A DNA stretch of 64,000 nucleotides, taken from positions 1-64,000 of the forward strand of contig CAMWGU010000001.1 in assembly GCA_947173895.1 (NCBI GenBank), given 5' to 3'. The translations under genes and the position numbers were made by a program. Below, piece by piece: positions 8,371-19,305 of this stretch. The notes below the pieces were generated by a model. That model had not been told where the DNA came from, searched no databases, and saw nothing but the letters and a program-made list of their open reading frames with translations. Every line of letters begins with the position of its first letter. Position 1 is the first letter of the stretch. The DNA is from an uncultured Bacteroides sp. GTDB taxonomy: Bacteria > Bacteroidota > Bacteroidia > Bacteroidales > Bacteroidaceae.

Positions 8371-9621
8371 ATGGATATAAAAATCGAAAAGAAACCGTGG
8401 TACATCCGTTACCGTTTTCACATGGCAGGCGCACTGGCCTTTGTCATGTTCCTTATCTATGTGGTAAGCCTCTCGCTGGGTCCCCGCAGATTGCGCATCG
8501 AAACGGACAACATCCAGATAGCCGAAGTAAAAGACGACAAATTCATGGAGTATGTAGATGTGGAAGGATTGGTGCAGCCCATCCTCACCATCAAAGTGAA
8601 CACCCGCGAGGGAGGCAGCGTGGAACGCATCGTGGCCGAAGAAGGCAACCTGATGAAACAAGGCGACACCCTGTTGATACTGACCAATCCGGACCTGATC
8701 CGCTCCATAGAAGACCAGCGCGACGAATGGGAGAAACAACGGATCACCTATAAGGAAAAGGAAATAGAAATGGAACAAAAGAGCCTGACCCTGAAACAGC
8801 AGACCTTGCAGGCACAATACGAAATGGAACGCCTGCGCAAAAGTTTCGGACTGGACAAGGAGGAGTTCAAGATGGGCATCAAGAGCAAAGCCGAACTGCA
8901 AGTGTCGGAAGACGAATATGAGTACAAGTTGAAAAACACGGCGTTGCAGATGGAAAGCCTGAAACATGACTCCTCCGTGACACTGATCCGCAAGGAATTG
9001 TTGAGAAACGACTTGGAACGCGAAAGCAAGAAACTGAAACGCGCGGAAGAGCGGCTGGAGAACCTGATAGTAAAAGCCCCCATAGGCGGACAGCTGAGCT
9101 TCGTGAAGGTAACTCCCGGCCAACAGGTAGCTTCGGGAGAAAGCATTGCCGAAATCAAGGTACTGGACCAATATAAGATTCATACTTCACTCAGCGAATA
9201 TTACATCGACCGCATCACGACGGGACTGCCCGCCACCGTAAACTATCAGGGGAAACGCTATCCGTTGAAGATAACCAAGGTGGTGCCCGAAGTAAAGGAC
9301 CGCATGTTTGACGTAGATTTGGTATTCACCGGAGAAATGCCCGAGAATGTCCGCGTGGGCAAGAGTTTCCGCGTGCAGATAGAGCTGGGACAACCCGAAC
9401 AAGCCATCGTCATTCCGCGCGGCAACTTCTACCAATCTACCGGAGGACAATGGATATACAAAATCAACGCATCGAAAACCAAAGCGGTGAAAGTGCCGTT
9501 GACCATCGGACGCCAAAATCCGCTCCAATATGAGATTACAGAAGGTTTACAGCCCGGAGAGTTTGTAGTTGTCACAGGATATGATACCTTTGGCGACGCA
9601 GAAGAATTAATATTAAAATAA
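8371..9621 (+). CDS. HlyD-like periplasmic adaptor (membrane fusion protein)
   Basis: A 416-residue adaptor. A short cytoplasmic N-terminus and one membrane helix (about residues 20-38) are followed by the first half of a lipoyl domain (about 65-110). A long charged alpha-helical hairpin comes next (about 115-232), then the second lipoyl half (VKAPIGGQLSFVKVTPGQQV), a beta-barrel and a membrane-proximal domain. This is the usual order for proteins that bridge an inner-membrane transporter and TolC. It is membrane-anchored rather than lipidated. Its place between TolC and the permeases supports a tripartite exporter. Confidence 0.92.
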   Translation: MDIKIEKKPWYIRYRFHMAGALAFVMFLIYVVSLSLGPRRLRIETDNIQIAEVKDDKFMEYVDVEGLVQPILTIKVNTREGGSVERIVAEEGNLMKQGDTLLILTNPDLIRSIEDQRDEWEKQRITYKEKEIEMEQKSLTLKQQTLQAQYEMERLRKSFGLDKEEFKMGIKSKAELQVSEDEYEYKLKNTALQMESLKHDSSVTLIRKELLRNDLERESKKLKRAEERLENLIVKAPIGGQLSFVKVTPGQQVASGESIAEIKVLDQYKIHTSLSEYYIDRITTGLPATVNYQGKRYPLKITKVVPEVKDRMFDVDLVFTGEMPENVRVGKSFRVQIELGQPEQAIVIPRGNFYQSTGGQWIYKINASKTKAVKVPLTIGRQNPLQYEITEGLQPGEFVVVTGYDTFGDAEELILK

Positions 9622-9643
9622 AGAAGATAAAAGAAACTGTCAC

Positions 9644-12091
9644 ATGATAGCACATTATATCAAAGTAGCATTCAGGAACTTGTTGAAATACAAAACACAA
9701 AGCATCATCAGCATTGCAGGGCTAGCCATAGGAATTGCTTTCTTTGTATTCAGCTTGTATTGGCTGCACTACGAAACCTCGTATGACAGCTTTTATCCGG
9801 ATGCTAACCGAACTTACATGATTTCCCTTCAGACAGAAGGAAAGAGCAATGAAATATGCCCGATAGCCATGGTTCCCTTCATCCAAGAGAAATGCCCGGA
9901 AGTGGAAACTGTTACCTGTACGGCTGGTAATTCCGGATTTGATTTTACGATGGAAGAGAAAGAGTTGAAGCATCCCGATTTTCAAGCTATGGACAGCCTT
10001 TTTATGAAATGCTTTCCACAAAAGATTGTTTATGGTACAGAACCGACGTATAACAATGAAATATTATTGAGCGAAAGCTTTGCCCGTAAATATTGGCATC
10101 ATCCGCAAGATGCGATAGGAAGCCTGCTAACCCCAAAGATGCCTAAAGGATTTTATATGCCCAATCCACTACAAGTGCGTGTCAGCGGTATCATGGCCGA
10201 TGCTCCTGAAAATTCATCGTTCCAGCATGATGGTTACTATTTGTGTAACTATGAAAATATAGATTATCATCAGGCAAACAGATGGAAATATATAGCCAAT
10301 ACGCAAGTACATGTGGTATTAAAAAAAGGAATAAAGTTAAGGGACTTCTCGCAACATCTCCATACTCTGCTACAGGAGCTGGGACGTGAAATAGAGGTAA
10401 AAAATATAGAGTTCAATATCATTCCTTTGTATCAGAAGCATTTTGAATTTGCAGCGGCAGAATCATTCTCTTACTCTTCCATCCGCATGTTCACAATAGC
10501 TTCCCTGTTGTTGCTATGCTGTGTGTTGTTCAATTTCATCAATCTCTTCTTGAACCGCTACTACCAACGTCTGAGGGAGATGAAGTTGCGGAAATCAACG
10601 GGCGCAAACTATCGGAAGCTGATAGAGCTGCTACTGATAGAAGTGTTGTTCCATTGCTTATTAGCAGGTATGGTGTGCTGCTGTCTGATTGAAATCTTTA
10701 CTCCGTTTTTTGACCAGATACTCTCCATCACCATCCAAGGCTCAGCCCTTTGGATAGAGTTTCTGAAAGTATTTTCTACTTTTATCATTGCAACCGTAGT
10801 GTTGCTTGTGCTACCCGTATGGCAGATAGTACATGTATCCATTTCACGTACACTGACAAGCAAACCGCACACCCATCGCAGCACACTGTTCAGAAAGTTT
10901 GCATTGGTAGTCCAACTGATTATCTGTCTTTTCTTCCTGACCTCTACAGCCATGCTATATCGGCAAATTAATTTTATGAAGCATACCGATTGGGGATTTG
11001 ATACCCAGAACATCATTGAGCTTATGGTCCAAACCATGGAACAAAATGGGCAAGACATGCTGGAAGAAATAAAACGGCTTCCCATGATCCAAGCTGGCAC
11101 TACTGCTTCTTCCTATATAATAACCCACAAAACGGACAACTTCCTCCCCTTGATTGAGTGGGAAGGAAAAACGGAAGAAGACGGCCGTACGCAGATTGCA
11201 CGTCTGGAAATAACCAAGGGAGGAGAAGATATTTTCAAATTCAGGCTGATTGAAGGAAGGATGTTTGCAGAGGAAGACTGGACGGCAAACAGCGATTCTC
11301 CTAAAGATGCCGTTACCGGGAAACAAGCCTTGAATAAGGTATTGATTACAAAAAAAATGGCAGATCTGATGCGAATGGATGAACCGGTAGGGAAGATTCT
11401 CCGCATTCCGATAATACTCTTTCAAGATGGCCCGAAAACATACTATACCGATTATGAGATTATAGGCGTAATAAAGGATATTCACCCGCAGGGAATGAAA
11501 TCGGAATCTTATCCTACTGTCATTATGCAGTCTTTCCGATTCGTATTACCCCTCAACTATTTCAAGGTTGTGCCAGGAACGGAAGAGGAAGCATTGCGAT
11601 CCATAAACGCCTTGGCTAAAAAGTACCAATGGGAATATTATGCCCATAATGCCGAACCCCAAACGTTAGATGACAAACTAGAAGGTATGAGCAAATCGGA
11701 GACTGCCACCTACCGCTTATTCTCCATATTGTCTGCCTTGTGCATCATTATCTCTTTGTTCGGAATCTTCTCCATCTCTTCCTCCACCATCCGACAAAGG
11801 AGGAAAGAGATAGCCGTACGCAAGATTATGGGAGCGAATACCAACGAAATCATCGGCATGTTTTTCCGCGAGTATTTATGGATGACCTGCATCGCGGCGG
11901 TTATAGCCTTCCCTTGCATGTATGTAGTGATGCATCGTTGGCTAGAGCAATATGCTTATCACATATCTATACACATAGGACCACTCATCGCCTGGTTGGG
12001 AATTGTTATCATCCTAGTATTGCTCACAATATTGCAACAAGTCGTTCAAGCTGCGCGGCAAAATCCGGCAGAAGTAATCAAAAGTGAATAA
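9644..12091 (+). CDS. FtsX/MacB-type ABC transporter permease 2 (subgroup B)
   Basis: An 815-residue duplicated FtsX permease. Helix 1 is at about residues 20-43, four helices at about 283-440 and three C-terminal helices at about 692-798, with two large periplasmic domains between. It begins MIAHYIKVAFRNLLKYKTQS and ends NPAEVIKSE. The opening pattern (HY.K.A.R.L.KYKTQ) and the NPAEVIK ending are shared with permeases 4 and 5 but not with 1 and 3, so it belongs to a second subgroup. RRKEIAVRKIMGAN marks the coupling region expected to touch the ATPase. It lies 22 bp after the adaptor gene. The DNA is more AT-rich than permease 1. Confidence 0.9.
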   Translation: MIAHYIKVAFRNLLKYKTQSIISIAGLAIGIAFFVFSLYWLHYETSYDSFYPDANRTYMISLQTEGKSNEICPIAMVPFIQEKCPEVETVTCTAGNSGFDFTMEEKELKHPDFQAMDSLFMKCFPQKIVYGTEPTYNNEILLSESFARKYWHHPQDAIGSLLTPKMPKGFYMPNPLQVRVSGIMADAPENSSFQHDGYYLCNYENIDYHQANRWKYIANTQVHVVLKKGIKLRDFSQHLHTLLQELGREIEVKNIEFNIIPLYQKHFEFAAAESFSYSSIRMFTIASLLLLCCVLFNFINLFLNRYYQRLREMKLRKSTGANYRKLIELLLIEVLFHCLLAGMVCCCLIEIFTPFFDQILSITIQGSALWIEFLKVFSTFIIATVVLLVLPVWQIVHVSISRTLTSKPHTHRSTLFRKFALVVQLIICLFFLTSTAMLYRQINFMKHTDWGFDTQNIIELMVQTMEQNGQDMLEEIKRLPMIQAGTTASSYIITHKTDNFLPLIEWEGKTEEDGRTQIARLEITKGGEDIFKFRLIEGRMFAEEDWTANSDSPKDAVTGKQALNKVLITKKMADLMRMDEPVGKILRIPIILFQDGPKTYYTDYEIIGVIKDIHPQGMKSESYPTVIMQSFRFVLPLNYFKVVPGTEEEALRSINALAKKYQWEYYAHNAEPQTLDDKLEGMSKSETATYRLFSILSALCIIISLFGIFSISSSTIRQRRKEIAVRKIMGANTNEIIGMFFREYLWMTCIAAVIAFPCMYVVMHRWLEQYAYHISIHIGPLIAWLGIVIILVLLTILQQVVQAARQNPAEVIKSE

Positions 12092-12112
12092 TCATTCAAA
12101 CACACATTTATT

Positions 12113-14509
12113 ATGAAAACATTGAAATACGCATTGCGCTTCCTGACGCGCTCCAAATCATATACAGTCATTAACTTGCTGGGACTGGCCTTCAGCCTGG
12201 CCTGCTGCATCATCCTGACGCGGTATATCCATCGGGAACTGACGGTGGATGCACACTGCATAGACCCGGAACATATCATCGTTCCGTTACGGGATATAGA
12301 TGGAAACATTCATCCGGGAAGTCTGAACCAAGGTTGGTCAGAAACAGATTCTGCTTATATTCCCGACCATCAAATAGTGGAACAATGCCGTCTGATGTTA
12401 CAGCAACGAGACAATGTGATATATGAGAACAGCAATTATGCAATGAATATAGCGGCAGTGGATTCTACTTTTTTCCATTTCTTCCATTACCCGCTTATAG
12501 CCGGTGAAACCTGTCATCTGGACGCCCCCAATGACGCCATCATTACCCAACACTATGCCCGTACAATATTTGGCAAAGAGAATCCAATAGGGAAAGTATT
12601 GGAATATTATGGAAAAAGTATCACCGTCAAGGGAGTGATTGGCGAATTGGAATGCAAATCATTGCTTCAGTTCGATATGCTGGTATCATACAGATTGATA
12701 GAGAACTGGCAACGAATGGATATATCACTGATGCGCATCCTTCCCAGTGTAAATCTAGAAAAGATAAACAAAGTAAGCAATGTGTACAGACAAGATAAAA
12801 GAGGCACCAGCATACGCTGGGAGTTTATCAATTGGAAAGATTTATACTGGAAAAATGCCATTGGCAACAAGGACGATTACGAATCCATTATGCAATTCGG
12901 GAACCGTACACACCTATATATTCTTTCAGGAGTAACCATACTGCTACTATTAGTAGGCATACTGAATTTCATCAATATCTATATGGTGTTTATGATGAAG
13001 CGCTCCAAAGAATATGGCGTGAAGAAAGTCTTCGGCCTGCAACGTTTGCCGCTGTTCCTGCAAATATGGATGGAAAACCAGTTGTTGGCTCTTTTCGCAC
13101 TGTTGGCAGCTTGGCTGTTGATAGAAGCAACCCAAGTTCCGATCAGCCGATTGATGAATGACTCCGTTGGCTACTCGGCCTTCGACTGGCAACTGTCTTT
13201 GGGATTCCTCTTCTTATTGCCTCTGGTCACTTCCGTTTATCCGTATTTCAGATACAATTATCTTCCTCCTGTCGTATCTATCCGTTCAATAGCATCAAAC
13301 CGTCATGCCGTGACCGTGCGCATGGCATTCCTTTTTTCCCAATACATTATAACCATATTGCTTCTTGTCCTGTCACTGTACTTTGGCAAGCATTTGGATT
13401 TCATGCTGGACACCCCTCCCGGATATCGGACAGAAGGAATCCTCAAAGCCGAGTTGTCGCACGAAAACAAAAACTACCTGCATTCCGAAACACAAGAAAA
13501 GCGCAACGAACGTTTTGCGCGTCAAGACCGTATAAAGCAACTATTAAACGAATGTCCTCACATCGAGATGTGGATGAATTCTCATTATTCCATCTTAAAA
13601 GGAGGTTCTTTCTGCACGTTGCTGAATGACCAGGATGCCAGCCAATCCATGCTTACCTTGTTTCCGTCCCCTCAATTCTTCCAACTATACGACTTGAAAG
13701 TATTGGAAGGCGAAATCCCCCAAAAGTTTGAAAGCTGGACTGACAAAAAAATGGTACTGAACAAAGCAGCCATGAAAGCCATGGGATATACGCGACGAGA
13801 AGATGCCTTTGTGCGCAGCGAATCTCCGCTTTGGATAACAGTTGAAAATGGGAAAAGAAAAGAAGGTGGAACCAAACTCATGCCTGTGATGGCTGTAATA
13901 GACGATTACTATCCCGGCCATCTTACCGAAGGGATAAAACCAATCGCATTCATAGTGGGACAAGAAAGCAGCAACAGCAACTTCCTCATCCAGGCCAAGC
14001 CCGGTAAAAAACAAAAAGTCATAGAGTATCTGAAAAAGATAGAGAAAGAAATATATAATACGGAAGACTTCAACTATACTTGGTTGACAGATGAAGTCCA
14101 CAAGCTTTATGCGCAGGACCGCCAAACGGCAAATGTTTACTTCGTCTTTGCTTTGATAGCCATCATCGTTTCCTGCCTGGGGTTATTTGGATTATCCCTG
14201 TTCGACATCCGCCAACGGTATCGCGAAATAGCCATCCGCAAAGTGAACGGTGCAGGAATGAAAAACCTTTACTCGCTATTGTTCCGCAAATATATCAAAG
14301 TCATAGGTTGTGCATTTGCATTGGCTGTTCCGCTCTCCTATTACCTTATATATATGTACACACAGGATTTCGTTCTGAAAGCCCCCATAGGTGCAGGGAT
14401 TTATTTGGTGGCTCTGATTATCATTTCCCTTATTTCATCGGGCACATTAATTGGGCAAATACACAAGGCAGCACATATAGACCCGGCAAAAATAATAAAG
14501 ACAGAATAA
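12113..14509 (+). CDS. FtsX/MacB-type ABC transporter permease 3 (subgroup A)
   Basis: A 798-residue permease with the same eight-helix, two-periplasmic-domain plan. It is the closest relative of permease 1 in the operon. Both start MKT..YA.R.L and share RYIHRELTVDAH / RYVYQELTVDHY after helix 1, SCLGLFGLSLFDIRQRYREI before the last helices, and a PAKI-K-E ending (DPAKIIKTE). It starts 21 bp after permease 2. The pairing of A-type with B-type permeases along the operon suggests heterodimers, which is inference. Confidence 0.9.
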   Translation: MKTLKYALRFLTRSKSYTVINLLGLAFSLACCIILTRYIHRELTVDAHCIDPEHIIVPLRDIDGNIHPGSLNQGWSETDSAYIPDHQIVEQCRLMLQQRDNVIYENSNYAMNIAAVDSTFFHFFHYPLIAGETCHLDAPNDAIITQHYARTIFGKENPIGKVLEYYGKSITVKGVIGELECKSLLQFDMLVSYRLIENWQRMDISLMRILPSVNLEKINKVSNVYRQDKRGTSIRWEFINWKDLYWKNAIGNKDDYESIMQFGNRTHLYILSGVTILLLLVGILNFINIYMVFMMKRSKEYGVKKVFGLQRLPLFLQIWMENQLLALFALLAAWLLIEATQVPISRLMNDSVGYSAFDWQLSLGFLFLLPLVTSVYPYFRYNYLPPVVSIRSIASNRHAVTVRMAFLFSQYIITILLLVLSLYFGKHLDFMLDTPPGYRTEGILKAELSHENKNYLHSETQEKRNERFARQDRIKQLLNECPHIEMWMNSHYSILKGGSFCTLLNDQDASQSMLTLFPSPQFFQLYDLKVLEGEIPQKFESWTDKKMVLNKAAMKAMGYTRREDAFVRSESPLWITVENGKRKEGGTKLMPVMAVIDDYYPGHLTEGIKPIAFIVGQESSNSNFLIQAKPGKKQKVIEYLKKIEKEIYNTEDFNYTWLTDEVHKLYAQDRQTANVYFVFALIAIIVSCLGLFGLSLFDIRQRYREIAIRKVNGAGMKNLYSLLFRKYIKVIGCAFALAVPLSYYLIYMYTQDFVLKAPIGAGIYLVALIIISLISSGTLIGQIHKAAHIDPAKIIKTE

Positions 14510-14536
14510 AGACAGAATTTATAGAACGATAGAAAC

Positions 14537-16936
14537 ATGTTAAGACATTACATTAAAACAGCCATACGCCAACTAGTAAAATACAAGACACAAAACCTGA
14601 TATCCATTGCAGGATTATCGGTAGGCATCGTCTGCTTCAGCATCTGCCTCTATTGCAGCCGTTTTATCGGTGAAGTAAATAAATGCTTTCCCAACAAAGA
14701 ACGTATAGCAGACATCAATTTATATAGCCCCGACAGGGGGCTGTATGCCGGTGTTCCGGCCACACTGATTGAAAACCTGCGCAACCAAAGACTTGATGAA
14801 GTGCAAGAGGTCACTTTCGTTGTCTATCCCCGCGAGCGGAGCTACAACGTAGAAGTGGAAGAAGGGAAAGAACTGCCATACGATCGCCTGATGACAATGG
14901 AGACAGACTCTCTCTTTGGGAAGGTATTTACTCCGCAAACCGTACAAGGTTCATGGGAAGTGGCCGCCAACACACCCAATGCCGTAGTGCTGACTCGGTC
15001 GGCAGCAAAAAGGATTTTCGGTGAAGCAAGAAATCCGATAGGCAAGCGCATGGTCTTGACACAACGCCTTTTCACTGCACCGAGCACCACTCCACGCACG
15101 GGCGGCATAGCATACACCGTTCAGGCCGTGATAGAAGACATCCCGCTGAACACCAGCCTGAGTTTTCTTGAAAGGCTGGACATGCTGACACTGAATGACA
15201 GCGAAGGGACGCTGCAATTCAGCGGCCGCGGAGGCATGACCGGTGGTTTTGGCTTTGCCCTGCTCCATCCGGGCAAAACAGCCCAAAAGTTAGAAGCCCG
15301 TTTCCGCTCCATGGATATGAGACACCATCTGTATAACGAAGATTCGGCTGTGACAGCTTCTCCCTTTGGAAAAAGCTTCTGGGACAATTCAATCGCACCC
15401 TATTTTGCAGGAATAACCCTGGCGGTAGGTCTGCTGATTTTACTGGCCGGACTTCTTAACTTCTTCCACTTCCATTTCGGAACTTTTCTGAACCGTAACC
15501 GTGAATACGCCATACGCAAAGTTATGGGAAGCGGAAGCCGACAGCTTTTTTACCAGCTTTTTGTACAGTCCGTAGTCACTGTGTCAATCGCTTTTCTGCT
15601 GACATACTGCCTGATAGAAATCATCAGTCCTTATTTGAATTTCAGTTTATTCCGTTTCGCCCTTATCATTGAAAAGAATCTCTTGCTGATGCAAACGACA
15701 GAATATATGGGAGGCATCCTACTTCTTTGCATGGCAACATGTTTGGTCATCGTTGCACGCATACGCCACCTTTCCATCCAGACAAGCATCTACAGCAATA
15801 AGACCAGACACCACAAACACGGCATCCGGAACATACTGTTGGGCATCCAATTTTTCATCTGCTGGATTTTTGTGGCATTCACCGTAGCACTTTATATGCA
15901 AGCGGAAAAAACAGCATCCACCTTGTTCAAAACACTGACCCTGGAAGAAAAAGCCAATATACTGAGTTTCCCCTTGGACTATCGGTTTATGAAGAATGAC
16001 GAAAAGCTGGCTCTGATAGAACGCATATCCAAGACACCCGGTGTGAAAGACAAGCTATTGGCAGACATCAATTACCTGAAAGGCATGTCAGGCACCAGGA
16101 TGCAGACAGAAAAAGACAACAGGGAAAGCAGCATTGAAGTAAACATCATGGGTGTATCCGCCAATTTCTTCCGTTTCATGAATATACCTTTACGCTCAGG
16201 ACGATCCTTGGAAACCCGAGAAGACATGATAGTGGACCGGGCCTTGGAGAAACGGCTGGAAAAGGATTTGCTGGGAACCACTTTATACAATTACTCGGAT
16301 GGTTACACCATCTGTGGCGTATGTGAGGACTTTATCGCAAACGTGTATGACCAAAGTGTCGGCTTCGCATTCCTGCCCTGCGATTTCGATTATTATGTAG
16401 GCCATTGCTACCTGAAATGTGAACCGGAGAAGACATCCGAAGTCAAGCAGCAGATAGAAAAAATCCTGAAGGAAACGCTTCCGGAAAGCATCCACCCTGA
16501 GGTGACAACTTTGCAAGAAGATATTTACGAAGAACAAGCCATCGAAAACAAGATGAAAGGAATCATCCTGTTCTTTTCCATCGTCAGCCTGGTCATTACC
16601 CTGCTGGGAGTCTATTCGGCCATCACACTGGACACGGAGCGCAGGCAAAAAGAAGTGGCCATCCGAAAGGTGAACGGAGCGGGATTGAAGCAAATCATTC
16701 TCCTGTTTGCCCGTCTTTATATAAAGTTACTGGCTGTTTCCGCTGCGCTTGCATTCCCACTGATTTATGCTATCATGCAAATGTGGAGAAAAATGTATAT
16801 TGTCTTTTTCAATGACGGACCTGCCTACTGGGTTGGCATTTTCATCGGAATAACCTTTATTACCGCTTTCACTATCTTGTTCCGTATTCTGAAAATAGCG
16901 CGGAGCAATCCGGCAGAAGTAATCAAAAACGAATAA
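14537..16936 (+). CDS. FtsX/MacB-type ABC transporter permease 4 (subgroup B)
   Basis: A 799-residue permease of subgroup B: it starts MLRHYIKTAIRQLVKYKTQN and ends NPAEVIKNE. The coupling segment ERRQKEVAIRKVNGAG precedes the C-terminal helices. The central helices are preceded by HFGTFLNRNREYAIRKVMGS, the equivalent segment of the first half. The periplasmic domains differ strongly from those of permeases 2 and 5, while the membrane parts are conserved. This fits different substrates or partners on one ATPase. It starts 27 bp after permease 3. Confidence 0.9.
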   Translation: MLRHYIKTAIRQLVKYKTQNLISIAGLSVGIVCFSICLYCSRFIGEVNKCFPNKERIADINLYSPDRGLYAGVPATLIENLRNQRLDEVQEVTFVVYPRERSYNVEVEEGKELPYDRLMTMETDSLFGKVFTPQTVQGSWEVAANTPNAVVLTRSAAKRIFGEARNPIGKRMVLTQRLFTAPSTTPRTGGIAYTVQAVIEDIPLNTSLSFLERLDMLTLNDSEGTLQFSGRGGMTGGFGFALLHPGKTAQKLEARFRSMDMRHHLYNEDSAVTASPFGKSFWDNSIAPYFAGITLAVGLLILLAGLLNFFHFHFGTFLNRNREYAIRKVMGSGSRQLFYQLFVQSVVTVSIAFLLTYCLIEIISPYLNFSLFRFALIIEKNLLLMQTTEYMGGILLLCMATCLVIVARIRHLSIQTSIYSNKTRHHKHGIRNILLGIQFFICWIFVAFTVALYMQAEKTASTLFKTLTLEEKANILSFPLDYRFMKNDEKLALIERISKTPGVKDKLLADINYLKGMSGTRMQTEKDNRESSIEVNIMGVSANFFRFMNIPLRSGRSLETREDMIVDRALEKRLEKDLLGTTLYNYSDGYTICGVCEDFIANVYDQSVGFAFLPCDFDYYVGHCYLKCEPEKTSEVKQQIEKILKETLPESIHPEVTTLQEDIYEEQAIENKMKGIILFFSIVSLVITLLGVYSAITLDTERRQKEVAIRKVNGAGLKQIILLFARLYIKLLAVSAALAFPLIYAIMQMWRKMYIVFFNDGPAYWVGIFIGITFITAFTILFRILKIARSNPAEVIKNE

Positions 16937-16954
16937 CTCTTCAACAATACAAAT

Positions 16955-19267
16955 ATGATAAAACATTATCTAAAAATAGCAATCAGAAACTTGATGAAGT
17001 ACAAAACCCAGTCGGTCATCAGCATCTTGGGACTGGCGGTAGGATTTGTATGTTTCGCCTTGTCCGCACTATGGATTCATTACGAAATGACATACGACAG
17101 CACCAACAAAGACGCGGACAGAATGTATGTGCTCTACCAAAAAGATGTACTTAACCAATCCGGATACAGCACAAATTCCTCCTATCCCATATCCACCTTG
17201 CTGAAAGAAACCTTTCCCGAGGTAGAAGCCGCCTGTGCCTTTAACAGATGGACTAGCACTAGTGCAAGCATAGAAACAGAAGAAGGTAACAAGGCCAGTA
17301 CACCACAGTTACTAGCCGACTCCTGTTTCATGGACATGTTCCGGGTCTCAGTCTTATCCGGTTCTATGGATTTCATGTACACGAACGATAAAATAGCATT
17401 AACCAAAGACATTGCCATGCAACTCTTCGGTTCTACAGACGTATTGGGACGCAAGGTAATCGTAAACAACGAGGAACAGACCGTCTGTGCCATACTCGAC
17501 GGCTTGGAGCACAGCAACTTTCAGTTCGGTTTTTGGAGTGAAGGGGCTTACTTCCGCCAATTTATGGATGACTGGAGCAACTATGCCTATTACACAGTCA
17601 TCAAGTTGCGTAAAGGAACCGACCCGGACGCCTTTCAAAAGAAGATGCACGAATATGCCGATGAGAAAACAGATGACCACATAGAAAGCTTGAAATCCTA
17701 TCAGCTCATGCCATTGACAAGCTACCATTATGCCTTTTTCAACAAAGAGAAAACCATCGGATTGAACTACCTGCTATTTTTCTCCGTCATAGGTTTGCTG
17801 GTCATTCTGTGCTCTTTGTCCAATTATCTTTCCCTTTTCGTAACACGGATGAATATACGTATGCGCGAAATCGGATTAAGGAAAGTGTGCGGTTCTTCCG
17901 TATGGAGCCTTTTCTGTTTGTTCGCTACAGAATACTTATCGGTCATCTTTCTGAGCGGCTTCATCGGTATGATGACTGTAGAAATCATTTTGCCCGAATT
18001 CAGACGCATATCCATGATACAGGGGAATGTGTATGGAGAAGCATTCGTCTATTTCAGTGGCATAGCCATATTCTCGCTACTATTGCTCATTCCTTTTATT
18101 AAAAGGAATCCCCATCCGTCACAAAAGAGACGGAAAAACCTGATACGCAAAACCGGCCTTTTCTTCCAATTGTTCATTGGCATCCTGTTTATTTTCTGTA
18201 CAGGCATCTTCATAAAGCAACTCTATTACTTGAGTAATGTGGACCTAGGATGGGAACGAAAAAACATAGCCACTTTCAAAAACATGTATCCAATGGACTA
18301 CATAGAGGAACTGGCAAACAAAATAGCACAAATGTCCTGCACCAAGGAAGTCATGAGCGGGCATCTGAGTTTGTTCCCCAAAGGGTGTGCCATGTCTATC
18401 AAATTTGACAAATGGGAAGGAAAACAAGATTCCGTTCCCCCGGTGAATATGGAATGTATAGCAGAAGGAGAAGAATTCATCCATTTCTATGGCCTAAAGC
18501 TGTTGGAAGGAGAAATGCTAAAAGCAGACGACAAGAAGAGCATGATAATCAATGAGAGTGCGGTGAAAGCCTTAGGATTGACGCATCCTGTCGGTACAAC
18601 TATCTCCAATAAAAACAGCAGCTCAGTATATACCATTATCGGAATCATTAAGAATTTCCATACCACTCCCCCCACCATTCCGGTTCCGCCCATCGCATTG
18701 GTGGGTAAAGAATTTGATGGTTTCCAGTTTGACGGAACTATCATTATCAAATACCACGAAGGGAAATGGAAAGAACTCCACACCAAAGTCAACGAACTGA
18801 TAGAAAAAGAATATCCGAACTTCAAAAGCCCTTTAATCAATGTAGAGGAAGAGTATGACACCTACCTGCAAGCAGAACACACCTTGCTGAAACTGCTGAG
18901 CTTTATGGCCATCATCTGTTTCCTCATATCCATCTTTGGCATCTTTTCTTTCATGTCGCTCACTTGCGAGCAACGCCAGAAAGAAATAGCTATCCGGAAA
19001 GTAAACGGAGCGACAATCCAAGACATTCTCCTGATTTTTGTAAAGGAACACTTTATCTTGTTGACCATTTCCGCTATTTTTGCGTTTGCCATCGGCTATA
19101 TCCTGATGAAGCATTGGCTGGAAACCTATGTAAAACAGACCGAAATCAATACCTGGATATTTATAGGAATCTATGGTGCAATAGCCATCATCATAGTTAT
19201 CAGCATCGGCTGGCGCGTATGGAAAGCAGCCAACGAGAATCCGGCAGAAGTAATCAAAAACGAATAA
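16955..19267 (+). CDS. FtsX/MacB-type ABC transporter permease 5 (subgroup B)
   Basis: A 770-residue permease, the shortest of the six. It starts MIKHYLKIAIRNLMKYKTQS and ends NPAEVIKNE, close to permeases 2 and 4. Helix 1 covers about residues 20-43, and the coupling segments are REIGLRKVCGSS in the first half and RQKEIAIRKVNGAT in the second. It starts 18 bp after permease 4 and ends 38 bp before the ATPase gene. Confidence 0.9.
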   Translation: MIKHYLKIAIRNLMKYKTQSVISILGLAVGFVCFALSALWIHYEMTYDSTNKDADRMYVLYQKDVLNQSGYSTNSSYPISTLLKETFPEVEAACAFNRWTSTSASIETEEGNKASTPQLLADSCFMDMFRVSVLSGSMDFMYTNDKIALTKDIAMQLFGSTDVLGRKVIVNNEEQTVCAILDGLEHSNFQFGFWSEGAYFRQFMDDWSNYAYYTVIKLRKGTDPDAFQKKMHEYADEKTDDHIESLKSYQLMPLTSYHYAFFNKEKTIGLNYLLFFSVIGLLVILCSLSNYLSLFVTRMNIRMREIGLRKVCGSSVWSLFCLFATEYLSVIFLSGFIGMMTVEIILPEFRRISMIQGNVYGEAFVYFSGIAIFSLLLLIPFIKRNPHPSQKRRKNLIRKTGLFFQLFIGILFIFCTGIFIKQLYYLSNVDLGWERKNIATFKNMYPMDYIEELANKIAQMSCTKEVMSGHLSLFPKGCAMSIKFDKWEGKQDSVPPVNMECIAEGEEFIHFYGLKLLEGEMLKADDKKSMIINESAVKALGLTHPVGTTISNKNSSSVYTIIGIIKNFHTTPPTIPVPPIALVGKEFDGFQFDGTIIIKYHEGKWKELHTKVNELIEKEYPNFKSPLINVEEEYDTYLQAEHTLLKLLSFMAIICFLISIFGIFSFMSLTCEQRQKEIAIRKVNGATIQDILLIFVKEHFILLTISAIFAFAIGYILMKHWLETYVKQTEINTWIFIGIYGAIAIIIVISIGWRVWKAANENPAEVIKNE

Positions 19268-19305
19268 CAATTATCTATTTAATAACTTTATAAAAACTTA
19301 CTATT

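Noticed and set aside
8260..9183. 307-codon open frame antisense to the HlyD-like gene
   Set aside because: It mirrors the coiled-coil coding region of a clear gene; such long antisense frames are expected from its codon use, and it shows no domain.
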